Assembly: GCF_021028995.1 (NCBI RefSeq)
Contig: NZ_JAJJZG010000002.1
Location: 1-64,000, forward strand
Direction of reading: 5' to 3'
DNA: 64,000 nucleotides
Source: Halobacterium sp. KA-4
Lineage (GTDB): Archaea; Halobacteriota; Halobacteria; Halobacteriales; Halobacteriaceae
A model generated the notes under the pieces. It was given only the letters and a program-made list of their open reading frames with translations, searched no databases and had not been told where the DNA came from. Shown here one piece after another: positions 34,928 to 44,626 of the stretch. Position numbers and translations under genes: made by a program. Position 1 is the stretch's first letter, and every line of letters starts with the position of its first letter.

Positions 34928-35250
34928 ACGGGATACCTTCCCTACGCTATTTTATCGAGTGGATTCTTGGTTTGAGTAGCGGATACGCTCCTAACGTGTG
35001 GTATGGCAGATTAAGTATATTCGACCTTTGCAGATCAGCTATCCTCTCCAAATCCAATACCGCATCGACAAAAGTCGCGAAACTGCGCGGATTGAGGAAT
35101 ATGGGGTCCCGTTATGATCCTCGATCATGGCTATACCAGACATTTCTCTCAGGAACGGACGCCAGCAACAAGATCATCCAGTAGGTAGTCAAGTAAGTCG
35201 GATTCTTACGCGATTAAGATGTCTTTACGTGTCGAAGAATGCGGGAGAAG

Positions 35251-35323
35251 TGGGCCGGCACGAATTTGAATCGTGGTTACGGCCACCCGAAGGCCGAAGG
35301 ATACCAAGCTACCCCACCGGCCC
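35251..35323 (-). tRNA. tRNA-Pro (anticodon CGG)
   Basis: 73 nt including discriminator A; no encoded CCA. Acceptor GGGCCGG/CCGGCCC; anticodon stem CGGCC/GGCCG with loop TTCGGGT, giving anticodon CGG at plus-strand positions 35287-35289. T stem CACGA/TCGTG with loop TTCAAAT; variable loop TAAC. No intron. It reads CCG codons, which should be frequent in this GC-rich genome. Its 3' side borders the AT-richer tract, which fits use as an integrase attachment site. Confidence 0.95.
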
Positions 35324-35347
35324 GCGTTTTTACGTTATCTCGTCGTC

Positions 35348-35356
35348 GGTTTAACG
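35348..35356 (-). promoter_or_regulatory. TATA-like element of tRNA-Pro(CGG)
   Basis: Minus-strand reading CGTTAAACC, centred about 29 nt before the tRNA 5' end at 35323, the spacing also seen for tRNA-Pro(GGG). Confidence 0.55.
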
Positions 35357-35431
35357 CTTCCGAATCGCAGGAATCGAGCAGGTGGGAGTGACACTCCCGC
35401 CGGCGAATTCGACGTGCTAACTCACTGCACA

Positions 35432-35447
35432 GTTGGTAATTGCCAAC
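35432..35447. promoter_or_regulatory. Palindrome upstream of katG, possible operator
   Basis: GTTGGTAATTGCCAAC is a 16-bp dyad, symmetric except for one mirrored T/G pair of positions. It lies 49-64 nt before the katG ATG and just upstream of a TATA-like GTTAACC (about 35454-35460). The position suits a redox- or metal-responsive regulator. Regulator identity is unknown. Confidence 0.45.
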
Positions 35448-35489
35448 GTCATCGTTAACCGGGAGGCACGTCTGGTCATGCGTAGGTAG

Positions 35490-37712
<2,223 letters not shown>

Positions 37713-37715
<3 letters not shown>

Positions 37716-37748
37716 CATCCTCCCCGCCCTGAAAGCAGGGTTTTAGCC
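37713..37748. mobile_element. Possible IS200/IS605-type right end or solo element remnant
   Basis: Immediately at the katG stop the sequence runs CATCCTCCCCGCCCTGAAAG then CAGGGTTTTAG. The block CATCCTCCCCGCCCT followed by a short hairpin (CCCT/AGGG) is the sequence I associate with ends of haloarchaeal IS200/IS605-family (TnpB-type) elements. No transposase or TnpB gene is nearby, so this would be a solo end or a chance similarity. Confidence 0.35.
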
Positions 37749-37820
37749 TCGCAACTTCGATAAGCCGCCTACTGCTCTGCGATTCTTTCTTTCGCGCTCG
37801 CTCCGCCAGCCGTGCGGCCG

Positions 37821-38264
37821 TCAGTCGACGCGCGCTTCCACGTAGTCCACGGCGTCCGCTGGCGTCTCGACATCCTCGACGTGTGGTGCGTCGGGCGCGC
37901 CGAGCCCCGCAATCGGCCGGTCGTAGATTGAACTGAAGCCGACTTCCGAGAGCGTGCCGCCCGCGCCGTCGACCGCGATGACTGCGTCGCCGTTCACGAC
38001 GACGAGCGCGTTCCGCGCGTGCCCCATGCTGGTCGCGATAGCGGTCTCGACGTACTCGTTGGCGGCCTCTCGGTCCTCGCCCGGGAGGATGCCGATTGTG
38101 TGACCGTCGGCTTCGCTCGCGCCGCGGCAGGCTGCGCGCATCACGCCACCGAGCCCGCCGCAGACGACGATGTGTCCGCGTTCTGCGAGTAGCCGGCCGA
38201 CTTCGTGGGCGTTCTCGACGGCTTCGTCCGGTGGCGCGCTCGCGCCAATCACACTGACGCGCAT
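37821..38264 (-). CDS. SLOG/TIGR00725-family nucleotide-binding protein
   Basis: 147 residues. A Rossmann-like SLOG fold: [30 protein letters not shown], the glycine-rich VVCGGLGGVMRAACRGASEADG loop, and the VVNGDAVIAVDGAGGTLSEVGFS segment that resembles LOG/DprA-like proteins. Family members bind nucleotides or cytokinin-type ribotides; the reaction here is unknown. Its ATG overlaps the trmY stop, so the two are translationally coupled. Confidence 0.9.
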   Translation of the reverse strand: MRVSVIGASAPPDEAVENAHEVGRLLAERGHIVVCGGLGGVMRAACRGASEADGHTIGILPGEDREAANEYVETAIATSMGHARNALVVVNGDAVIAVDGAGGTLSEVGFSSIYDRPIAGLGAPDAPHVEDVETPADAVDYVEARVD

Positions 38265-38854
38265 CAGTACTCCGTGAAGCCGTCGGTGTCGAGGTAGTTG
38301 TGTGCGACCGTAATCGTGTGGTCGGCGTGTAGAATCTCGGGCCCGACGCGCACGCGCTGGTCGCTGCGGTCCGCGAGGAAGACGGCTTCCTCCTCGGTGA
38401 AGTCCTCGTGGTCCGAGAGCACGAAAATCGGGTCCTCGGGGGGTTCGACGTCCGCGAGCGCGTCGCCGTCCTCGTGGAGTTCCACGACGGTGCCGTCGAG
38501 GTCGTCCAGCACCGTCCGGAACCCGCGCTTGGAGACGTGGATGCCGGGCGTCGACTCGGCCTCGCGGTGGCCGATGGCGCGGTCTTTCGCCTCCAGCGCT
38601 TGCTTGAGCAGGCCGGCGATGTTGCGCTCGTCGGGATTCATGTACCGCAACTCACTGCCGTCGATGCGGACGGTCACCTCGTCAGCGAGCACGAGGTGCA
38701 CCTGAATGTCTCGACGGAGGTCGTGCGAGAGGAACAGCGCGGCGTTGACGCACCGGCAGAGCACGTCCAGACGCCCCGCACCGCCCGCGAGGTCGTCCAA
38801 CGAGAAGTCGGGGTCGGTCGGCGCGTGGTGGCCGAGAACGACGAACTGGCGCAT
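38264..38854 (-). CDS. trmY: tRNA (pseudouridine(54)-N1)-methyltransferase TrmY
   Basis: 196 residues, SPOUT-type methyltransferase using S-adenosylmethionine. It makes m1-pseudouridine at tRNA position 54 in archaea lacking m5U54. Signatures: [49 protein letters not shown] and the C-terminal trefoil-knot part [17 protein letters not shown]. The neighbour across 268 bp of intergenic DNA is pus10, the enzyme that makes its substrate. Confidence 0.95.
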   Translation of the reverse strand: MRQFVVLGHHAPTDPDFSLDDLAGGAGRLDVLCRCVNAALFLSHDLRRDIQVHLVLADEVTVRIDGSELRYMNPDERNIAGLLKQALEAKDRAIGHREAESTPGIHVSKRGFRTVLDDLDGTVVELHEDGDALADVEPPEDPIFVLSDHEDFTEEEAVFLADRSDQRVRVGPEILHADHTITVAHNYLDTDGFTEY

Positions 38855-39122
38855 ACCGACCCATCGCAGCCCCGCGATTTACCCCTATCGACCGACCACG
38901 GAACAGCCGATTGAACAGTCGTCTCCTGGCGGATCGAAAGGGCGAGCGGCGGTCGACGACGGCGGACGAAGCAAGCACGCGAGCCCAGCGAGCGCGCACA
39001 GCGAGTCCCCCGAGTCGAGCGGCGCGAGGGCTTTCTGGGAAACAGAGTGGACACTAGCGGCTGCGAGAAGTCGACACTCGAGGACCGAAGAGTACGTACC
39101 AGCGGCCCCCGACACAACACCC

Positions 39123-40406
39123 ATGACAGTCTTGGAGGACGCGCGACGGGTGCTGGCGGAGGACCCGATTTGCGACGCGTGCGTGGGTCGGTGTTTCGCG
39201 GGGCGGAGTTTCGGGTTGACGAACGCCGAGCGCGGGCGGGCGCTCCGGACGACCATCGCGCTGGAGGACGACGAGCCGTACGAGGACGTCGAGCCCTCCG
39301 AGTGCTGGGTGTGTGAGGGCACGTCGGGGCGCTTCGACGAATTCGCAGACCTCGTCGTGAACGCGCTCTCCGAGCAGAACTTCGACACGTACCAGGTGGG
39401 GACGCGAGCGCCGCCGCTCGTGGAGGAGAACGAGACGATGCTGCGGGACATCGCGGACTTAGAGGAGGACGCTGGCGAACTGTTCAAGTCCGAGTGCAAC
39501 CGCGAGGTCGGCAAGCGCGTCGGCCAGGAGACGGGCGCGGACGTGGACTTCGAGCGCCCGGACGTGCTCGCGATACTGGACGTCGAGCACGAGACGGTGG
39601 ACGTGACGGTGAATTCGGCGTTCGTCTACGGCCGGTACCGCAAACTCGAGCGCGGGATTCCGCAGACGAAGTGGCCGTGCAGCGACTGTAACGGGACGGG
39701 GACGCTCGTGGACTCGCCGTGTCCGCACTGCGAGGGGACGGGCTTCCTCTACCCGGAGAGCGTCGAGCAGTTGACCGCGCCGCCCGTCATCGACGCGATG
39801 GACGGCGAGTCGGCGTCGTTCCACGGCGCGGGCCGCGAGGACATCGACGCGCTGATGCTGGGGACGGGGCGGCCGTTCGTCGTCGAGGTGGACGAACCAC
39901 AGGAGCGCCACCCGGACCCCGAAGAACTGGAGGACGCCATCAACGAGTACGCCGACGAGAAGGTCGAAGTCGAGGGGATTCGGCTGGCGTCCTACGAGAT
40001 GGTGGCTCGCGTGAAGGAACTGGACGCCCGCAAGCGCTACCGCGCGCAGGTGGAGTTCGGCGAACCGGTCACGGAAGAGGAGTTCGACGCCGCACTCCTC
40101 GAACTGGACGGCGCGACCATCCAGCAGGAGACGCCCCAGCGCGTGAAACACCGGCGTGCGGAGAAGGTCCGCGAGCGCGAAGTGTACGACATCGAGGGCG
40201 AACTCACGGACGACACGCACGCCGTCGTCGAAGTGGAGGGCGAGGGTGGCCTCTACATCAAGGAACTCGTCTCCAGCGACGAGGGCCGCACGGAGCCGAG
40301 TCTCGCGGGCGTGCTCGGCGTGGAGGCGACGGTGACGGCGCTGGACGTGGTCACCGTCGAGGGCGAGCGCGACGAGTTCGAGGACGAGGAGTTCTTCGTG
40401 GAATGA
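39123..40406 (+). CDS. pus10: tRNA pseudouridine(54/55) synthase Pus10
   Basis: 427 residues from ATG 39123 (TATA-like AGTACGTACC about 28 nt upstream). It makes pseudouridine 54 and 55 in archaeal tRNA. The N-terminal THUMP-like, cysteine-rich part has CDACVGRC and CWVCEG (about residues 17-70). The catalytic domain carries GREDIDALMLGTGRPF with the active Asp. A CSDCNGTGTL-PCPHCEGTGFL zinc-type insert lies at about 185-210. GGLYIKELVSSDEGRTEPSLAGVLG closes the domain. Coupled to rnhB by ATGA. Confidence 0.94.
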   Translation: MTVLEDARRVLAEDPICDACVGRCFAGRSFGLTNAERGRALRTTIALEDDEPYEDVEPSECWVCEGTSGRFDEFADLVVNALSEQNFDTYQVGTRAPPLVEENETMLRDIADLEEDAGELFKSECNREVGKRVGQETGADVDFERPDVLAILDVEHETVDVTVNSAFVYGRYRKLERGIPQTKWPCSDCNGTGTLVDSPCPHCEGTGFLYPESVEQLTAPPVIDAMDGESASFHGAGREDIDALMLGTGRPFVVEVDEPQERHPDPEELEDAINEYADEKVEVEGIRLASYEMVARVKELDARKRYRAQVEFGEPVTEEEFDAALLELDGATIQQETPQRVKHRRAEKVREREVYDIEGELTDDTHAVVEVEGEGGLYIKELVSSDEGRTEPSLAGVLGVEATVTALDVVTVEGERDEFEDEEFFVE

Positions 40407-41041
40407 GCGAGCGGTTCGGCGTGGACGAGGCCGGCAAAGGTCCCGTTCTGGGGTCGATGTTCGCGGCGGCAGTCGTCGGCTCCTCCAAGGACCTCCCGGA
40501 TGAGGTCGCAGACTCGAAGCGGCTCTCGCCCGCGCGACGCGAGGACCTAGACGAGCGAATCCGCGAGCGCTGCGAGGTCGGCGTCGCCGAGGTTCCCGTC
40601 GAGCGCATCGACGGCCCCGAGACGGACATGAACACGCTCACCGTAGACGCGCAGGCAAGCGCGCTCGACGCGGTTGCGGCGGATGGACTCGCAGGCTACG
40701 TGGACGCAGGGGACGTGGACGAGGCGCGGTTCGGCCGGCGGGTCGCCGAGGGCGTCACGGCCGACGTGGACGTGACCGCCGAGCACGGCGCGGACGACGA
40801 GTACGCGCTCGTGGCGGCAGCGAGCATCGTCGCGAAAGTCGCCCGCGACAGCCACGTCGAAGAACTGAGTGCGGAGTACGGCGACGTGGGCTCGGGCTAC
40901 CCGAGCGACCCGACGACGCGGGACTTTTTGCGGGAGTACGTCCGCGAACACGACGCGCTGCCGGATTGTGCGCGGGAGTCCTGGCAGACCAGCCGGGACG
41001 CGCTCGCTGCTGCCGAGCAGTCCGGACTCGACGAGTTCTAG
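40403..41041 (+). CDS. rnhB: Ribonuclease HII
   Basis: 212 residues. It removes RNA from RNA/DNA hybrids, including misincorporated ribonucleotides. Catalytic residues are Asp8-Glu9 in FGVDEAGKGPVLG. DSKRLSP and the later AAASIVAKVARDSHVEEL are family signatures, and GSGYPSDPTTRDFL closes the active site. Its ATG overlaps the pus10 stop (ATGA). The stop shares CTAG with the convergent nhaC-type gene. Confidence 0.96.
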   Translation: MSERFGVDEAGKGPVLGSMFAAAVVGSSKDLPDEVADSKRLSPARREDLDERIRERCEVGVAEVPVERIDGPETDMNTLTVDAQASALDAVAADGLAGYVDAGDVDEARFGRRVAEGVTADVDVTAEHGADDEYALVAAASIVAKVARDSHVEELSAEYGDVGSGYPSDPTTRDFLREYVREHDALPDCARESWQTSRDALAAAEQSGLDEF

Positions 41042-42645
41042 TCGCTCTCGGGCGTCGGGACGTCGCTCTGCTTGGGGTCGATGCCGCGGCGGTTGGCGTC
41101 GAGTTCCGAGAGGCCGTAGACGAGCGCGACCAGCAGGCCGACGCCGACGGGGAGCAGCAGCCACGGCGTGATTCTGGTGTACCCCCAGACGACGAGCAGG
41201 AGCGCGGAGACAGCCACGACAGTAACTGCGTAGTACAGTTGCGTACGCACGTGGTCGATGAGGTCCGCGCCCGTGAACGTCGCCGACAGCACCGTGGTGT
41301 CGGAGATGGGCGAGGCGTGGTCGCCGAAGATGGCGCCCGAGAAGACGACGCCGACGGCGGCCGCGACCATCGTGTGGCTGCCCGCGAGGTTCCACGCGAC
41401 CGGCACCGCGATGGGCGTGACGATGCTCATCGTCCCCCACGAACTCCCCGTGGAGAACGCGACGAAGGCGGCGGTGAACAACACGATTACGGGCAGCAGT
41501 TCGGGCGTGAGGAACTGTTCGACGGCGTTCGCGACGTACGTGCCGGTGCCGAGCGCTTCGACGACGTTCCCGATGGACCACGCGAGCACGAGAATCGTCA
41601 CCGCGGTGAGCATGATGCCGAACCCGTCGATGGTGGTGTCGACACTCTCCCCCAGCGAGAGCACGCCGTACGCGAACCCGAGCACGTACGTGGAGACGAC
41701 CATCGCGAACGACCCGAAGATGAGCGCGAGCGCGTAGTCGGCGTCCACGACCATGTCGTATAGACTGGCGCCGGGCGCGTACCCCGTGTACAGCGCGGAG
41801 CCGACGGTGACAGCGATGAGCACCGCGATGGGCGCGAAGAACGAGAGCAGTTTCGGGTTCTCCGTCTTGGGTTCGCCGAGCGTGGCTTCGACGTCCTGCA
41901 TCGGGCGGGCGTCGTCGCGGGTGACTTTGCCCGTCGTGGAGGCGCGGTGTTCGGCGCCGAGCATCTCGCCGTAGTCCCGGCAGGAGAGCACGACGATGGC
42001 GACCATCGCGATGGCGAGAATCGCGTACATGTTGAACGGAATCGACTGCAGGAACACCGCGAAGGCGTCGGGGCGGTCGGCGGCCGCGACGCCCGCCGTC
42101 TGGTAGCCCGTCTCTATCATCGAGAGCTGGAACGCCACCCACGAGGAGATGGTGAGGGTGGCGACGGGCGCGGCCGTGGAGTCGACGATGTAGGAGAGTT
42201 TCTCGCGGGAGACGCCGAGGAAGTCGGAGACGTCTTTCATCGTGGAGCCGACGACCGCGGAGTTCGCGTAGTCGTCGAAGAACAGCAAGAGACCCAAGAG
42301 CCACGCGACGACGCCCGCGGTGCGCTTGCTGTCGATGTGTTCGAGCGCCCAGTCGCGGACGGCGTGGGAGCCGCCGAGGCGCCAAATCATCGCGACCGCC
42401 GACCCCAACAGCAGCGTGAAGATGATGATTTGGGCGTGGAAGATGGAGCCCTCGCCGTCCGCAGACACCTGTGAGATGGAGCGCGCAATCCAGTCGAAGG
42501 TCTGTGCGAGGCCGACGCCGCCGGTGAAGATGACGGCGCCGGACCACACCCCGAGGAACAGAGACAGCACCGCCTTCCGCGTAATGATGGCGAGTGCGAT
42601 GGCGAGCAACGGGGGGACGATAGAGAGGACGCCGAAGTCGGACAT
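41038..42645 (-). CDS. Na+/H+ antiporter, NhaC family
   Basis: 535 residues with about twelve hydrophobic helices. The motif LGLLLFFDDYANSAVVGSTM and the repeats with GSSWGTMSIVTPIAVP and FGDHASPISDTTVLSATFTGADL are typical of NhaC/YuiF-type antiporters and related transporters. It exports Na+ for H+ (predicted) in the cytoplasmic membrane, fitting a halophile. It is monocistronic; substrate specificity is not fixed by sequence. Confidence 0.93.
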   Translation of the reverse strand: MSDFGVLSIVPPLLAIALAIITRKAVLSLFLGVWSGAVIFTGGVGLAQTFDWIARSISQVSADGEGSIFHAQIIIFTLLLGSAVAMIWRLGGSHAVRDWALEHIDSKRTAGVVAWLLGLLLFFDDYANSAVVGSTMKDVSDFLGVSREKLSYIVDSTAAPVATLTISSWVAFQLSMIETGYQTAGVAAADRPDAFAVFLQSIPFNMYAILAIAMVAIVVLSCRDYGEMLGAEHRASTTGKVTRDDARPMQDVEATLGEPKTENPKLLSFFAPIAVLIAVTVGSALYTGYAPGASLYDMVVDADYALALIFGSFAMVVSTYVLGFAYGVLSLGESVDTTIDGFGIMLTAVTILVLAWSIGNVVEALGTGTYVANAVEQFLTPELLPVIVLFTAAFVAFSTGSSWGTMSIVTPIAVPVAWNLAGSHTMVAAAVGVVFSGAIFGDHASPISDTTVLSATFTGADLIDHVRTQLYYAVTVVAVSALLLVVWGYTRITPWLLLPVGVGLLVALVYGLSELDANRRGIDPKQSDVPTPESD

Positions 42646-42722
42646 ATCTCGTCCTTTCGCTCTATCGGCTTAAAGCCCACTCTGGAGCGCTGACGCCGCC
42701 AGGCTACCGAGAGTAATCCACA

Positions 42723-42731
42723 GTTTTATCG
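42723..42731 (+). promoter_or_regulatory. TATA element of nucS
   Basis: GTTTTATCG is centred about 31 nt before ATG 42758, supporting that ATG over the in-frame GTG at 42749. Confidence 0.5.
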
Positions 42732-42757
42732 GTCGGCGCGGCAACCGAGTGGAGACG

Positions 42758-43510
42758 ATGGTCGTACAGCGATTGGACGCGCCCACCCCCGGGGAGGTCG
42801 TCGACGCGGCGAAGGCGGCGGTCCGGGACGGCGCGGTGTTGACCGTACAGGCCCGCTGCGAGGTCGAGTACGAGGGCCGCACCAGTGGCTATCTCGGCGA
42901 GGGCGACCGGCTGCTCGTCGCGAAGCCCGACGGAACCTTCCTCGTCCACCAGCCGACCGGCCACAAGCCCGTCAACTGGATGCCGGGCGGCGGCACCGTC
43001 GAAGCCCGGGAGAGCGACGGCGACGCCGTCCTGCTCGCGCGCCGCAGCAACCCCAGCGAGCGCGTGGAAGCCCGCATCCTGGAAGCGTATGGCGTCACGC
43101 GCTTCGAGGCCGAGGACGGCGCGACCTACGAGGAGTCCGGCACGGAAGCGGAGATGCACGAGTACATCCAGAACAACCCCGAGAGCCTCGAAGACGGCCT
43201 GCGCATCGTCGAACACGAGCGCGAGACGAAGTACGGGTTCGTGGACTTCTACGCCGTCGACAGTGAGGGCACGCCCGTAGTCGTCGAGGTCAAGCGGATT
43301 CAGGCGACGCTCAACCACTTCGACCAGCTCAAGCGCTACGTCGAACTGTACTCCGAATCGAACGAGAACGTCCGCGGGATGTTGGTCGCGCCGTCCGCCT
43401 CCGAGCGCGTGCGGCGCGCGCTCCGCGACAACGACATGGAGTTCGTGGAATTGTCGGAGTTCGGGCTGGACGCGAAGGGCGCGACCGAAGCCAAACTCAC
43501 CGACTTCTAG
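42758..43510 (+). CDS. nucS: Endonuclease NucS/EndoMS
   Basis: 250 residues. A mismatch- or branch-specific endonuclease that cleaves both strands at mispairs, part of archaeal (and actinobacterial) mismatch repair. The N-terminal DNA-binding part contains GEGDRLLVAKPDGTFLVHQPTGHKPVNWMPGG. The RecB-like nuclease core has YGFVDFYAVDSEGTPVVVEVKR (Asp, Glu, Lys of the active site), then QLKRYVELY. The C-terminal tail typical for PCNA binding ends ...GATEAKLTDF. Stop shared as CTAG with the convergent kinase gene. Confidence 0.95.
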   Translation: MVVQRLDAPTPGEVVDAAKAAVRDGAVLTVQARCEVEYEGRTSGYLGEGDRLLVAKPDGTFLVHQPTGHKPVNWMPGGGTVEARESDGDAVLLARRSNPSERVEARILEAYGVTRFEAEDGATYEESGTEAEMHEYIQNNPESLEDGLRIVEHERETKYGFVDFYAVDSEGTPVVVEVKRIQATLNHFDQLKRYVELYSESNENVRGMLVAPSASERVRRALRDNDMEFVELSEFGLDAKGATEAKLTDF

Positions 43511-44559
43511 GCGGCGGGGAACGAGAGCACGACCTCGTTGCCGTTCTCGCGGTCGCCGAACGAGAGGTCGCCGTCGTAGGCGTCGAGAATCCAGCGCACG
43601 AGCCAGAGGCCGACGCCGCTGCCGTGGCTGAGCTGCGTGATTTCGCGCTCGCCGGTCACGGTCTCCCGCTCGACATCGGGAATCTCGGGGCCGTCGTCGC
43701 GGACGACGACTTCGACGCGACCGTCCGTCTCGGTGACTTCGACGCCGACCCACGGCTCGTCGCTGTCGTTGTGCTGGATGGCGTTCTCGACGAGTTCGCG
43801 AATCGCGTCCGCGAGGTAGTCCCCGGCTACGGCCGTCGCGTCGGCAGCGTTCACCTCGATGGTCGCGTCCGGGTAGTCCTCGCGGAGGTCGGTGACGACG
43901 TCGGCGACGGCGCTGCCCACGTCGTAGGGACGGGGTTCAGGCGGGTTCTCGACGAGGTCGCGGATGGTCGTGATGTGTTCGTGGAGTTCCGCAAGGCGTT
44001 CGCCGGAGCCGTGGACGTCGTCGGCGAGGTCGTCGCTCGACTCGTCGTCAGCCATTCGGACGCGCGTCGCGTAACTGTACAGCCGCTGGGCTTCCGTGCG
44101 GAGGTTGTGGCGGACGAGCCGCGAGAGCACATCGAGTTTCTCGCGTTCGCGGGCGAGTTCGCGGGCGCGGATGCGGCGCGCGTCGTTGACGCCGATGAGG
44201 ACGTGCGCGACGGCGCTGACGGCGACGACGACCGTGCCAGAGAAGATGGGCGCGGCGGGCAGCGACGCGACCGCGGACTGGTAGGCGTACAGCAACGCGA
44301 GCGCGGCACCGATGACGACGACGCCGAGCGCGTTCCAGCCGGCGATGCCGAGCGTCTGCCGGAGCGTGAAGCCCGCGCGATAGACGACGTAGCCGGCGGC
44401 GACGAGCGCGAGGCCGACGAGCGCGCCGAACCCGGCGAGCAGCCAGCCCGAAGTCGGCGGCTGCGTGTCGAGGACGTGTCGCGCCATCACGGCGACGACG
44501 ACGAGCCCCGTGAGGCTGATGGTGGCGCTGGCGGCGGCGCGCCACGTATCTGTGTGCAT
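43507..44559 (-). CDS. Membrane sensor histidine kinase
   Basis: 350 residues. About four or five N-terminal hydrophobic helices (to about residue 125), a short linker (NDARRIRARELAREREKL) and a kinase core. The H-box is LSRLVRHNLRTEAQ; the N-box ELVENAIQHND, the G1-like RDDGPEIPDVE and the G2 GSGVGLWLVRW are intact. No sensing PAS or GAF domain is visible and no response regulator is encoded nearby. Likely autophosphorylates and passes phosphate to an unlinked regulator; signal unknown. Confidence 0.9.
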   Translation of the reverse strand: MHTDTWRAAASATISLTGLVVVAVMARHVLDTQPPTSGWLLAGFGALVGLALVAAGYVVYRAGFTLRQTLGIAGWNALGVVVIGAALALLYAYQSAVASLPAAPIFSGTVVVAVSAVAHVLIGVNDARRIRARELAREREKLDVLSRLVRHNLRTEAQRLYSYATRVRMADDESSDDLADDVHGSGERLAELHEHITTIRDLVENPPEPRPYDVGSAVADVVTDLREDYPDATIEVNAADATAVAGDYLADAIRELVENAIQHNDSDEPWVGVEVTETDGRVEVVVRDDGPEIPDVERETVTGEREITQLSHGSGVGLWLVRWILDAYDGDLSFGDRENGNEVVLSFPAA

Positions 44560-44626
44560 AGTCGGTATGCGTCCGTAGGCAGGTTAAGCGTGGTGCTCGC
44601 GGCGGCCGACGAAAAAGACGGCGGCG

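Larger units (their letters stand above)
34562..35250. other. AT-richer gene-poor tract 3' of tRNA-Pro(CGG)
   Basis: About 690 bases with visibly lower GC than the surroundings (for example TAAACGGGATACC, GCTATTTTATCG and TTAAGTATATTCG). No full-length gene. Contents: the dyad at 34589-34606, a stop-bounded surface-protein-like fragment at 34745-34927, and an open frame of 70 codons (34972-35184, plus strand) with no recognisable family and unusual codon use. The tract ends at the 3' side of tRNA-Pro(CGG), a classic integration target. It looks like a decayed insertion. Confidence 0.5.

Noticed and set aside
34972-35184. 70-codon open frame in the AT-rich tract, considered as a transposase or integrase piece
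   Set aside because: No catalytic motif, no match I can name, unusual codons and no promoter; left as part of the tract description.
38855-39122. Extended N-terminus for pus10 or a separate gene in the intergenic region
   Set aside because: Upstream translation is Arg/Ser-rich and a TATA-like box sits 28 nt before the ATG at 39123, which gives the normal Pus10 start.
40547-42547. Long minus-strand frame opposite rnhB and overlapping the NhaC antiporter in another frame
   Set aside because: Extreme Arg/His composition; both real genes there are clear.
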